Assembly (NCBI GenBank): GCA_914767715.1
Contig: OU612071.1
Span: 26,471,681-26,535,680 of the forward strand
Length of the DNA: 64,000 nucleotides
DNA from: Membranipora membranacea
Taxonomy: Eukaryota > Bryozoa > Gymnolaemata > Cheilostomatida > Membraniporidae
Direction: 5' to 3'
The notes beneath the pieces were generated by a model that was not told the origin of the DNA, ran no database searches, and saw nothing but the letters and a program-made list of their open reading frames with translations. Positions within the stretch are counted from its first letter, which is position 1; the number at the start of each line of letters is the position of its first letter. The position numbers and the translations under genes are program-made. Positions 1 to 11,117 of the stretch are shown here, in pieces.

Positions 1-545
1 TAGGATGGGATATAACCAATCCTTCCTGTTGAGCTGTTGGGATAAGTTTTCAGATATTTTTGAAGGATTTGTAACCACCTACAAAAATGGAGACAATTCC
101 ATCACTGCTTGATCCTCCCTGCTTGATGTATGTTATACAGTTAAGAGTTGTGTCATCTTGATTATTCTATCTTATTGTACAAGAATACAATTATTAACTC
201 TCAGCGATATAAGAGACTTGTAAGATCATAATAATGGCGACAAGGATGGGATATAAGAGATAACCAAAGAGCAGAGAGAAGAGAATAGCTTTTTAGAAAA
301 GTAAGCTTCATCTAAACACTCTCTCTGAGTGAATCAAGTGATGATCACTGTGACTGTTGTGTTGATTGAGACTGACCAGACAACAAAAATACACTTCCAA
401 CAGGAATACATGTCTATTGTACATTCATTCAGCAAAGACTAAGAGTGAATATATCTATGAAGACCTGCTAGACAACGAGCATAACCGGGTGAGTTGTCAG
501 AATTAATATATTAGTTAGGAAACTCAGCTCTGGTAATCAGTCATC
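1..545 (+). mobile_element. Probable 5' LTR end and leader of the Gypsy remnant
   Basis: This stretch directly precedes the gag-like frame at 546. Around 233 it has the motif tggcgacaaggatggga, which resembles the primer-binding site start (TGG...) that follows the 5' LTR in many Ty3/Gypsy elements. The phrase aggatgggatataa occurs both here and at positions 3-16. No second LTR is visible, because the element is cut short near 1940, so the LTR boundary cannot be fixed. Assignment as LTR and leader is an inference from position. Confidence 0.35.
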
Positions 546-1940
546 ATGGAATTCAGAGGGCCTGAAAAATTTGTCCCAGATGGTGATGCCTCATAAGTCT
601 CCCTCAGATGGAGATCTTGGATTGAGGAATTTAAGTTCTACGCAGATACCAAGGGATTCTTCAACGATGAAGGGGAGGGTGGAACCAAATCTGAAAAACA
701 GGCAAGTAGAAACCACAGAAAACAAAGGAGGGCCTTACTCTTGTTTCATGTTGGTCAGCAAGTGCGGGACATTTTTATACAGCTTGAAAATACCGGGGAA
801 AATGATGATTACCAGAGTGCTGTAGTTGCACTGAACAAACAGTTCATTGTGCGAACAAATGTGGTGTATCAAAGACACATGTTCAGAAAGACCTACCAAA
901 ACAAAGATGAGACCATTGCCCAATTTTGTACAAGGTTGAGAGTCATGTCCGATGGTTGTGAATACCATTATCTCAATGATGAATTGAGAGATCAAATAGT
1001 GAGTGGATGTCATGATGAGAAGCTTAGATGTAAACTCTTAGAGAAAGGTTCTGGGCTTACTCTTGATAAGCTTTGCGAGCTAGCTACCAACTATGAGTCA
1101 GTACTGTTGCAAGCTAGAAGCATGGCACATGAAAGCACTGCTGAGACAAATAGGTTACATGATTCAGGGGCTGGTCAAACGGGTCAATTTACTGGTGTCT
1201 GTAGGCAATGTACTAGGAGAGGTCACAAGGCTAGTGATAAAATGTGTCCAGCATGGGGAGCAACCTGCCATATTTGCAAAAGAACGATCATTTTGCTGCC
1301 GTTTGCAGGTCGGGTCGTGATAACTCCCGTCAGGTAAGGTCTGCGGCTGATGAGCAACAGTCTGCAAATGCAGAATATGAAGGGGATGTTAAGTATGCCT
1401 ACATGGTAAGGCGAAGAAAAAAATTCCCAATGGTGCGAACTCTCAGTTGGTGGGGTTGGAACCAGGATGATTATTGATAGTGGTAGTGACTGTAATTCTG
1501 TGAGTGCGGGTACTTGGAAAGCCAGGAAAAGTATTAGGTGCATGAGCAAGAAAGAGACTAGAAATGTAAAGTCATATTGTTCAGATAAACCATTGGCAGT
1601 AAGAGGTGTTTTCTGGGCCGATATTTCACTTTGCAGTGATCCAAGTACCAAGGTGAGTAATGCAGAGTTTGTAGTAATGGAAGATGAGAATGCAGAGTCT
1701 TTACTAAGTTGTGATGTAGCAGAAGCACTAGGATTGATAGTGCTCAATGTCAGGCAAGTAAGTGGTACTAAGATCAAACAGGGTGATGGAAGTTTGGATG
1801 CGGGCTATACAAAGTTGAGCTCACAGTTCCCTGAGGTGTTTACTGGGTTCGGATGCTTAAACGATTCAGATTTCAATTTAAAATTTTTCATAGAGGGTTT
1901 GTTAGCAAAACCAATGCACAAGGGTGCGCCAATTGGATGA
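546..1940 (+). pseudogene. Degenerate Ty3/Gypsy gag-protease-RT fragment
   Basis: A retrotransposon polyprotein broken by stops and frameshifts. The gag-like frame starts at ATG 546, has an in-frame TAA at 594-596, and otherwise stays open to 1337. Near its end is a zinc-knuckle-like Cys/His cluster (CRQC...H...C, then CHIC). The frame then shifts: the knuckle continues in another frame at about 1270-1470, and a further shift leads to 1467-1940. That last part opens with the retropepsin active-site motif DSGS and ends in the linker that normally precedes reverse transcriptase (FPEVFTGFGCL). The RT palm, RNase H and integrase are absent. It is a dead, truncated copy. Gypsy class is inferred from protein order and motif context. 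Confidence 0.8.
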
Positions 1941-1944
1941 CGCG

Positions 1945-2012
1945 TATCATGTATCATCAATCTTGTGTTTCATGTATCTTATGTATTTTGTATCATGTAT
2001 CATCAATCTTAT
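1945..2012. repeat. Short tandem duplication (tgtatcatcaatctt)
   Basis: The string tgtatcatcaatctt occurs twice about 45 bp apart, with related tgtatc/tgtatt words between. It lies between the broken Gypsy fragment and the hAT insertion. Confidence 0.6.
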
Positions 2013-2039
2013 ATGTATCTGTATCTGTATTATTAAATT

Positions 2040-4193
2040 CAGGGGCGGATCTGGAAAGTTTTAGAGGGTCCCTCCACCAGGCCGGGGGTCCAGGGGGCCG
2101 CCTAGGCGATTTTATGAACAATTGAAGCAAATTTGGTATAGTTTCAGTATAACATTTTTATAAGATAAACAACAGAGAATCACTTACTATGCGGCCAAGA
2201 TTTCAGATTAATAATTCCACATATGGCCTAAGGAGGATAACCATAATATAAAAATAGCTACTCAGCCGGGGATGAGATCACAGCCTGGGTGATTTTCTTT
2301 ATATCAATTGGGATATCAGGATGGATTTTCAGCAACATCATGTTACTAAATCTATCCTGGCTCATGGTTGACCTTATAGCTGTTTTTATATTCTTGAGCT
2401 GGCTGAACACTCTCTCTGGTTCACAGGATGTAGTTGGTGTGACTAGGAAGAGGTTTAGTAGTGTGGCGATGTTCGGGTAGAGGCTACTATCACAGCTCTT
2501 TATAGCTTTGAGGGCATCCTCAGGCACCTTAGAAGTTTGGCCCTCCCACTTAGTGTACCATCTTCGAAGCTCAATCTTTTGAAAGAAAAGCCATAAACCT
2601 GATCTAAACACTGAGTTGAGCTTTGGAAATGAAGATAATTTTATTGGGATATCTTAATCTGATAAAATCATTTCTTTGAACTGTTGACAGCTTTTACTCT
2701 CTGAGTCGCTTGCTCATGGATAAAGAGCACATAACTCTGCAAATCTGGGAACTTGTGTTTATATTGTACAAGGAGTTGAACTTCCAATAGTTCAATACAA
2801 ATAAAACTCCTTGTAAGGGCGATAGTTTTTGACATCTTGGTCGATCTATTGTAGCGTATTACTCACCTCAAATGAAGTCTGGTCAGTTACATCCACTTGC
2901 AGCCTATTGTAGATCCTGTCATTGCTGAGAATTTTGTGCCACTCTTCATAATCCATCTGCTTGAGTGCCTCGGGGATTAACAGCGCCAGCTTATAGACAT
3001 CTGATGAATCTGCAGTGAACCTGAGAGCAAAGTGAACTTTGGTTATCACAACAAATGTGTAACTGGTTTGTTACTCAGTTTGTAGTTAGTCCAGTCAGTA
3101 TTAATGACACCTTAGTTGGTGTAAGCCTGGCGAGATGCAGAAAGTGAAGTTTAGTCAGCTGAACTTCTGTGACTCCAAGGATTTTTAGTAAAATTAAAAA
3201 TGATAATTGACAATGAAATCGTTACCAACCTAGCATTCATCTCAGAGATGATATCATCTAGAAACGGCAGAATTAGATTAGAATGAGAATTAGAATTAGC
3301 TCTGTTTCTTTGTTTCGAAGCTGTTCGGGGTACGGATGGTTCGATGTTGATCTTCTCACAAAGGCTGACTGAAGCTGTGCAGCATAGGAGGTTAAGATGT
3401 AGCATCGTCACCTGCTTCGCTTCTCCTCAAATAGTGATTGACCTACCAATATATAGTCATTGTCAAATGAGCAGCACTGAGTCAAATCCTGCACAGCATG
3501 TATGACACATGGAGGATAGATCAATACTAACTTCCTTTTACTTATATATTAATTGGGGGGGGGAACTATGGGCATCTGGATGGTGTTGAGTATACTTGTC
3601 CCCATAAGTCGTGATCTGATCCTCAACACCAGACTAGATAGAGGGTGGTTGTGGCTTGCGACTCAGACTGCATATCTATCTATCTATCTATTATAAAAAT
3701 AAGCAAGGCATGCAGACTGTAGTTTGGTACTTACCTTTTAGTTGTAAAGAAGCTGTCCAAAGTGAGGCTAGTTCTCTTTTTCATATTTACTTATGTATGA
3801 TGTAAGGATCTGTATAGTAAAGTGTATGGGTAAGGCAGGCTATCATTCAAGTTAAAAATTTTCCACCAACTCGGATTAGTTTAATTTTCTGGATTTTCCA
3901 ATTTAGCTGACCTTGATATGTAAGCACAAACATAACTGCACACAGATTTTTACAAATATGACTGTGTATCCTGTATTACAATATATCTATATTGGGACTA
4001 AACACAACGAGTCAATTATGAATATTTGTGTCATAGTGACTAGTAAACAAAAAACTGAAATTTCTACTGAACAAGAACTGTTCAGTCGATTTTGATGCAG
4101 TTTTCACCAAAATAAGCAGAATTTTTTGCTTCTTTGAGTGAATAGGAGGGTCCTGCCATGACTGGCAGTGGCGAAGTGGCAGATCCGCCACTG
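2040..4193 (-). mobile_element. hAT DNA transposon with TIRs and target duplication
   Basis: The left end reads CAGGGGCGGATCTGG and the reverse complement of the right end reads CAGTGGCGGATCTGCC, a 14-15 bp terminal inverted repeat with one early mismatch. The flanking 8-mers are attaaatt (2032-2039) and attatatt (4194-4201), a 7/8 match of the length hAT elements generate. The minus strand inside encodes hAT transposase pieces. The flanks together resemble an uninterrupted copy of the same host repeat near 40,010-40,075, which acts as an empty-site comparison. Size about 2.15 kb; decayed. Confidence 0.85.
2258..3418 (-). pseudogene. hAT transposase (ZMYM1-like type), decayed, intron-containing
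   Basis: Reading the minus strand, an exon ending at 3230 carries a PSVPRTASKQRNR-type segment followed by LPFLDDIISEMNAR, typical of the middle of hAT transposases. It joins through a consensus GT-AG intron (phase 2) to an exon at 3020-2867, beginning FTADSSDVYKLALLIPEAL and ending at a GAG|gtgagt donor. The C-terminal dimerisation block lies at about 2640-2258 (LLNLFLVTPTTSCEPERVFS...). Between 2866 and 2640 the frame is interrupted by stops, so the gene is not intact. It could instead have further small introns. It is the coding part of the element at 2040-4193. Confidence 0.75.
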
Positions 4194-4197
4194 ATTA

Positions 4198-4260
4198 TAT
4201 TCATGTAAAGTTTGCTGGAGAACAGCTAAATAAAAAAATGGTTACTTTTTTATATAAGAC
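4198..4260 (+). repeat. Host dispersed repeat interrupted by the hAT
   Basis: Sequence reading tattcatg..aag..tgctggagaacagctaaataaaaa matches about 40,036-40,080 closely. The sequence just left of the hAT (tatgtatctgtatctg) matches what precedes that second copy. The hAT therefore inserted into this repeat. Confidence 0.6.
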
Positions 4261-4547
4261 AAACTGCATCCACAAAGTTTTGTTGTTGCAGTTTTGAGGT
4301 AACATTATACTAGCCTTGTCACAGTGATAGTGATATTATAAAAGGAATCATTTTGTAGAGAAAACAACTCACAGGAATTCACACTTCAGTCATTCCCAGA
4401 AAGGGAATAATTAGTGATCAGTTATTCCACAAAATGGAATATTTTAACCTGAGAATAACTTGTGAAAAACTAAGGATTATTTGGGAATAACTATAATTAT
4501 TCCAATGTGATCAGACATAGAATAGTTGGCAAAAAGCACATATTTCA

Positions 4548-4763
4548 CGCAGTGTATGCAGCCACACTGCTTGCAGATCAACTCTGTGATACAAGTCTCT
4601 CTGCACCGTAGAGGCTGAACTAATTCAAATGTGCTTGAGTTCCAAGCTCTCCAGTTTGGGTGGGGTGACTTTTCAGTGTGAGAACTCAAGCACATTTGAA
4701 TTAGTTCAGTCGCTACGGTGCAAAGATAACCAACCTGAATTGATTGGTGCACATGTGCAAAGT
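4548..4763. mobile_element. Palindromic (foldback/MITE) element, family M1, short copy
   Basis: A perfect 26-bp inverted pair, gaactaattcaaatgtgctt... at about 4617 and its complement at about 4682, flanks a short loop. The outer parts (ctgcaccgtag / ctacggtgca) also pair loosely. The right half (caaagataaccaacctgaattgattggtgcacatgtg) is the reverse complement of the left end of the larger element at 27,537-27,978, so both belong to one family. No coding capacity is seen. Confidence 0.75.
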
Positions 4764-5743
4764 GGTATGCAGCGGAAAAAGTTGAAAAAATGGAAAAAAT
4801 ACATTCACTAGAATGGTTAGTCCCATGTATGAAGGACAGAATTCAAAGTGATTATTGTTGAGATGGGAGACAATGTGTTGTTGAAAAATGGTAACCTTAG
4901 ATCAGCGACTTGTCAGTTTCTGAAAAAAAGTGCATTTTTACTACTGATCTTGCTTCAGCTACTTTTAAAGAAAGATGTTCTGACCTCCTGTGGTTGATTA
5001 TAAACATTTTGCTCTTTGTTCGTTTTTTTTTACACTCGGTGGAAAATATTTCAGAAAACTTGAAAAGGATGAAAAAAAAGGCATCGTCAAGATGTTGCCA
5101 ATTGTCACAGTATCATTTTGAAAGCTGTAAACAAGATATCCAATACCAAGATAATCATTATGACTGTTCTAGAAATGGCCTAGTCTCAGAGTTTTGTGTA
5201 GAATTTATCGAAGTGGTCACTTTTTATGTGTCTTGGAGCTGAAAAATATTGTATTTTAATACTGAACAAAATTTTTCTACACTCTTTTCAATCATTGTAG
5301 CCTTCATGACACCGTGATACTATCAGTCGAGATTATTCGAGATTATTCGAGACCGTCAAGACCGTCAAGCCAAGACATAAAGTCAGACAAATCAAGAGAA
5401 TCAATTAATTTGCAATATCCAAATATTTGTTTCAATTTCTGCAACACACATAATTTCAAAACCTGGACAGTGAAGGAGACAGCTCATACCTGCTGAGTTA
5501 TCCCCTGCTCCAACTGAGCAACTCGCAGCTGTCATATAACTGACACACAAAAATACACCGCGGCTTGATCTCCTTTGGTTACATATTTTGCATTACAGCA
5601 AGGGTATTTTTGAATGTGGTATGTTTTCCCAAACAGTTTTATGTCCAATCCGGCGTAATCCACTGGTATTTTGACAGAACTGGCGTTTGTACAAATTGGT
5701 TTGTGGCATCAATATAGTATAATGTGATAACAGACTGGGGGGA

Positions 5744-5875
5744 AAGCCTCATGGTGGGAAAATGAATTAGTTGGACAACATCCTGGTGGGAAATGGCTTG
5801 GTGGGAATATGGTTTGGTGGGATCATGGGTGGTGAGAAAATGGCTTGATAGGAATATGACGTCGGGAAAAGGCCG
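5744..5875. repeat. Degenerate minisatellite (tggtgggaaatggctt type)
   Basis: The words tggtgggaaaatg, tggtgggaaatggctt, tggtgggaatatggttt and tggtgggatcatggg follow each other at roughly 16-20 bp spacing. The rest of 4,764-7,300 has only short unsupported frames and no recognisable gene. Confidence 0.6.
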
Positions 5876-6654
5876 GATAGCATCCAATTACTGACCCAAA
5901 GTGACACTGATTCAATTACTCCACAAATACCCTTACTGTGTTTTTTACCACTTATCCATTAACTCATATTAATGATTGGTGCGAATAGTAATCAATTACT
6001 AATAACTGACTTGAATAATATTTTGTAGATGCACAAGGGGTTAGTTCAAATTAAAATTAAATTTGATTCAGTTTCCTTTCATTCAAGTTTAATTCCTCTC
6101 AACCAATTAGCTGTGGAGGCAATTCAGATTTTAGACCAACTGGATCAAACTTGGTCTGTTAAAAAATTGTTTGAAGTTGGTTTTAATGCAAGGTCAGGAG
6201 CAGCTTTTGCGACTTGCCAATTAAACTTAATTTTACCTAAATTCGATTGATTAATGTAATAGCTAGCATGGAAGGCAAATATAATAATTTACTCCATTAG
6301 GGACATCTTCTGATGATCAATCAATCATTTCCTGGTGTCACGGTTTCAATGCAAGCTATTATTTTATCTGGCTGCACAGAAGCATTTAGCCAACACTTCA
6401 TTCAGCCATGTGTGTTCGTTGATTGACCTGTTGTTATGATTATTTTCTCGTTTGTCTCAAAAAGTATATTTATCTGGCATTTGAGGTGACTTTGGGTTAA
6501 ATAGCAGTAACAAACTAAGAGGAACTGAATAATTCGTGCTGATGTTCGCATGTTGTCTATTTTCATCATCGGTGGTCACTGTGCGTTGTGTATTGCGTAA
6601 TGACCGTAGATGCTTTAAAAAGCTGATCAATCAGAATTCGCTCTAACAAAGAAA

Positions 6655-7120
6655 TGATCAAGGTTATCTATTAAAATAACAGTAATCAGCAAATCAGAAT
6701 GGAGTTAAAATAGCTAACTTGAAGTTTGACTATGAACCAGCAGAAAATTTGACATTGACAATGACCTGGCACTAATTCAGGCATTGACAAGGATACAGGA
6801 TTCAAGCATGATTTAGCGTCTTTAGGGCGAATAAGCACAATGAAATTTGTTACTATTATCAATCAATCCACCATATATAACCCCCCCCCCTCCTTTATAG
6901 TCAATGATATATAACTCCAGCTCTATGTCAATAATCTGTATGATCATAATAATGAGCATTTTATGTTATTAATGTTAAGAGGAAATGTTGACAATGAAAT
7001 CCAATAAAGTCATCATCAATCATAAGATAATGATCTTGTTTCCTGAGGATGTTAACAAGTCACAGCCCTCCTGGCAAGGGGCGTATTGTAGACCCCTTCG
7101 TCAAAGTACAGCTGACATAG
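6655..7120 (+). repeat. Duplicated ~470-bp segment, copy 1
   Basis: It shares long stretches with 13,492-13,985, for example aggcattgacaaggat, gaggaaatgttg.caatgaaa.ccaataaagtcatcatcaatcat and caagtcaca.ccctc. Both copies are in the same orientation. Copy 1 lies just upstream of the Cys-rich secreted-protein gene; no such gene follows copy 2. It could be a dispersed repeat or a local segmental duplication. Confidence 0.7.
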
Positions 7121-7315
7121 AAAAGACTGGAAATAATCAGCTAAGTATTCAAACTTGATTCATCCAACTTATTAAAACAGACATTGAAATTTTGTCTTAA
7201 TATTTCCAAAAGATTGTATGCTTCAATCCCAGATGACTTTGGAAATAAATTGTACACACTCCCTATTCTAGGTTCACCATCTACCCTACTCAATATAATT
7301 CCATAACACTGACAG

Positions 7316-7328
7316 ATCTATATATACA
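7316..7328 (+). promoter_or_regulatory. TATA-like element upstream of the Cys-rich secreted-protein gene
   Basis: The string tctatatatacag lies about 120 bp before the ATG at 7443. This would place transcription start near 7350 and give a short 5' UTR. The call rests only on sequence and spacing. Confidence 0.4.
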
Positions 7329-7442
7329 GAAGCTGAGAACCAACAGTCACCACATGATACAAGCCATGGTATAAAGTTGGGGTACAAAGTGAAGATTGAC
7401 CATATCACTTCCAGTCTTCCTCCACAAAGAACTACTAGCACC

Positions 7443-8894
7443 ATGAATGCTCTATATCTAACAGCCGTTCTACTTATGGTGACAGTCACAGTACCGGCAC
7501 AATCTATAACTGACCTCTCAGGTATCAAAATAGTATTACCACCAGGAGGATGGCTGAATATTCCTCGCAGTCCAGCAATACCAAGAAGTGAGTCACACTG
7601 GCGACATGACCAACACATTCAGTATCCATTTGTATAAACTAGAACTGTTACAATTACTGACCCCATCAAATAGACACTCATGACAGTAATGCTCGATAAA
7701 AGCTAAGCCATGCAACCAAATTTGCAATTAATCACACAACATGAGTTTTATTTCAGCAAGCCATCCAGATACTTGGTCAGCTTTTGGCTATCACAAAGTT
7801 GTATTTAGTTCCTGTGCTTGCAATATTTTACCTATCACTTTTGAGAACTGATTTTGTTGAGTCATACATACATTCTTAATCCAAAATAAAGTTTTTCTTG
7901 CGTTATTTTGGGGAAGGGTAGTGGTACGAGACTGTACTCTCCAGAGAACAGGTGATTGACACCTATTGTTCTCAAAGACCCCTGGAGAATTTTTTTTATC
8001 ACTGAGAACACATCCTTGATGAAAGAAGGATGACATCAGTTGGATTTTGGGATCAAAAGAGTTGTCTGAGTTTAGATGTGTTGATTTAAATTGTGCTGTT
8101 TGTGGGCAGGAAGAAACCGTGTGAATTATTTGAGGCAAGAGCGAGAATTGAACCCGGGACCTCTTGCATGATAGCAAAGGATGTGATCATCTGCGTTATC
8201 AAAGCTCATATCATGTATGTTATGAATTGTTGTAGATTGTGCATGTACAAGGCGTTACTGGGTGTGTAACTTTCCCTCCCCAGGACGAGAATCGGAGACA
8301 TTCTACAGATGTCCCAAAGGATTCGTTAGAAATGAGTGTGGATGTCAGAGAAGCTGTCAATGCAGTGAGTTTGTAACATGTACTTACACAACTTTAGATT
8401 TTACCTCAATCAAGGGCATCTTCTTCAAAAGTATTATTTATCCACTCTCAGGGATAAGCAAACCTCACAATCTGAGTTATTCACAGATGATGGTTTGTTT
8501 GTTTATTTGTTTGTTTGTTTGTTTGTTTGTTTATTTGTTTGTTTGTTTGTTTGTTTGTTTGTTTGTTTGTTTGTTTGTTTGTTTGTTTGTTTGTTTGTTT
8601 GGTTGTTCATGGCCTATTCTATTCCACTAAAATAACAAGTTATACTGCTAATTGCCTGATTGGGGCAGTAAGTTTTGCAGCTCCTGATATCCTGATCTTG
8701 ATATATAAGTATAGATCTAAGTAGATATTGTTCAGTGTCTCACTGTTCTCATTTCATGATATATGTAAGCCACTGATCAGAGCTATTTTGTATTACAGAG
8801 GAGTGCCCAGAGTTTGATGTATCACTGAGATGTCCAGCTGGATATAAGACAGACTGTGAAGGGTGTCCGATTAGTGAATGTAGTGAGTAGAACA

Positions 8895-8925
<31 letters not shown>

Positions 8926-10194
8926 CACCTTTTCTGTTACTTGGAGGCATGATTGTTACTAACTCTTTGGAATATATAGAAATGATCAATAATAATACTT
9001 TACAACACAGTGGAGAGATATTAAATCATTCATGATCCATCGGTAGGGAACTTGTGCATTATGATTATGTAAGCCCGTAGTTTTAGGAGAGGTAGGAAGG
9101 CTCTGCCTCCCTTAAATTGTTAAATACAGTGGCCTAAAAACACTATAATCAAGTAATCTGTGTCGGAATTAGCTCCAATAGAATTTCCATGTGCTAATTA
9201 TATGCCTTGAATTGCTTGGGAAGGAGTTCACAGCACCCCTTCTGGTGATACTCCAGACTAGCATCCCCTACCATTTCGTCTAAGCTACGGCCCTGTTATG
9301 CCGTATCGTTTATGAGAACAAATTGACAAATCAAATGTCATTTTATTAAACTGGCATGAACATAAAACAATCTGCTCACAAACAAGACATGTGAGCCAAG
9401 AAATGCGGTTCTTCAAAGGGTTTTGTTTTGACTCTGAGCTGACATCGGCACAGCTTAGCATATTGGCAAGTTTTTACTCTTGAATAACAGTATAATAATA
9501 ATCTGTGAGTGCCATGGATATTTCCCTGACTGGTACCATTGTGAATTTATGGGACATAGAACCAGACAAGTTAGACTGCTCAGTCTGTGTGAGATCCAAT
9601 GGTACTCTATCAAAGAGAGCGCTCTGATCTTCTGCTGGCACAAACTATTAGTTCACTTCTCTCCAAAAATAAAATGATACAGTTTTCCTACCACAGAAGA
9701 AAAAATGAGTCTCCAAATTACCACTGGTTTTACCAGTCCCTCTGTTCAATCATTATAGGAGATTTAAAATTATTGATGTAAATGAACACTCATCTTGAGT
9801 GCGGCACTAGTATTCATGGAGGGAAGCTTACAACCATACCGATGCTCCTATGTAATCCTTTTCCAAACAGTCAAAATGCAGATAAACCATTAAAAGCCCA
9901 ACTACTCAAAGCCAACCGTAAATATAATGGTCAATTGCGGAACAAAAGCAGTCTCGCTCTGACCTCTGACCTCTGACCACCCCTTCCATTGCAGTTTTGA
10001 GTACATTTTAGCTATGGCCATTTCTGTAATGATGAATTGGTGGAATGGTGAATGTGGTCAGAAATTCTAAGTGAAGCCAGAAAATGTACATGTCAATATC
10101 TTATTCACTACGAACTCTGATAAATGAATTGGTAAACAATGGTTATAATTAAAACTTACTATTACTTTTATTTTCAGACAGTTCCACAGTATGA
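7443..10194 (+). CDS. Small secreted cysteine-rich protein (antistasin-like motifs)
   Basis: A complete four-exon gene: 7443-7587, 8284-8364, 8799-8882 and 10178-10194 (stop TGA). All three introns are GT-AG and phase 1, and the joins give 108 residues without a stop. Residues 1-20 (MNALYLTAVLLMVTVTVPAQ) are a typical signal peptide, so the product is probably secreted. The mature part has a short Pro-rich lead, then ten cysteines in two related blocks, one per middle exon: CPKGF...CGC..SCQC and CPAGY..DC.GCPISEC. The CPxGYxxDxxGC pattern resembles antistasin-type protease-inhibitor repeats, but I do not claim inhibitor activity. A polyadenylation-type AATAAA follows near 10,300. Intron 1 holds a SINE, intron 2 a GTTT microsatellite, intron 3 a MITE-like sequence. 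The start was chosen for the signal peptide. Confidence 0.8.
7880..8200 (-). mobile_element. tRNA-derived SINE, family S1 (minus copy)
   Basis: The reverse complement has a tRNA-like head with a B-box (GGTTCAATTC) and a body matching the plus-strand copy at 63,060-63,395 over about 320 bp. Shared blocks include atgatcacatcctttg, atcaaggatgtgttct, ccaggggtctttgag and ggtgtcaatcacctgttctc. It sits antisense in intron 1 of the Cys-rich gene. Confidence 0.85.
8493..8605. repeat. (GTTT)n microsatellite
   Basis: About 28 near-perfect GTTT units with two ATTT variants. It lies in intron 2 of the Cys-rich gene and creates spurious long open frames in three phases. Confidence 0.95.
8900..8926. repeat. 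(TA)n microsatellite
   Basis: A run of TA dinucleotides starting 15 bp into intron 3 of the Cys-rich gene. Confidence 0.9.
9070..9295. mobile_element. Possible hAT-type MITE
   Basis: The left end taagcccgtagttttagg.gaggtagg pairs with the reverse complement of the right end (CAGGGCCGTAGCTTAGACGAAATGGTAGG). The GGGCCGTAG-type terminus resembles hAT ends. A clean 8-bp target duplication is not visible, so this is tentative. Confidence 0.4.
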
Positions 10195-10301
10195 GGATTG
10201 AAATCTGATCTAAAAAGGAAGACAGAAGGACTTGAGAAGAGGATGTTATTGAAAATCAATTATGACTAGTTAATATAATTTCTGATTGAAATTAACGCAA
10301 T

Positions 10302-11117
10302 AAAAAGTTTTTCGACCTTGGAACCAATTCCGTCTAATGAGACTGTGCATTAATTTTCTCTTAACAATATGAGCTATCGCTGGAATAAATAAAACATCAT
10401 TGTACTTCAGATTATGGTAAAGCCTAGCTAAAACCTTCATTGCCGAATTCAAGAAAAACAGTCACAACATAATTTAAAACTGCACCCACCAAACCTAACA
10501 AAATCGTAAGAAATTAGCATATTAGAGTTATTAAACACTCTATGGAAATTAGTCTTAAGCAATGTGCCTAGTCCTTTTACACAATACTTAACATCAGAGG
10601 GTTGAGGGAAAAAAGTTTCTTGATTGTAAAACGGGGTTAATAAAGACCAATTAAGGAGTGGTGTTGTTAAGATGTTTTCGATACAATAAAAGTGGGATAT
10701 ATACTATTATTGGCAACCAAAGACATCATATATGAGAAGAAGCTTTGGAACTTTGACTTCAATGCTTGTTGACCCCTTAGATTCTTGTCGCTCTCTGCAC
10801 AGCATTATTTTGAGCAGCTGGACTTTGAGATTTCTAATCATCATTTCAACTCCTCATTGTCAGGCTTCATATTTCCCTCACTGAGTTATTCTATATTTAT
10901 ACACTGGTCAGAGCGTGGCAGAAATAAATAGCATCAAAAACATCTGATTTGACTTCAGTCAGACACAGAAGCCAGTGAATAACTGCTAACACAAGCTTAA
11001 GGAATTGCACAGGAATAAGCACATATGAGCTGTTATGGCCATTAAAAGCCAATCAATCATCCGTTTCAATTTCCGTTTGATGTACAGGGATGCACAGCCT
11101 GACATTAATATCTATAC
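10302..11117. other. Intergenic, nothing recognised
   Basis: Only short unsupported frames and single-copy-looking AT-rich sequence are seen between the Cys-rich gene and the foldback element. Confidence 0.5.

Noticed and set aside
4910-5242. 110-codon frame
   Set aside because: No signal peptide, motif, splice support or codon pattern; it lies in repeat-rich intergenic DNA.
8262-8724. Leu/Phe/Val/Cys-rich frames in three phases
   Set aside because: Produced by the (GTTT)n microsatellite in an intron.
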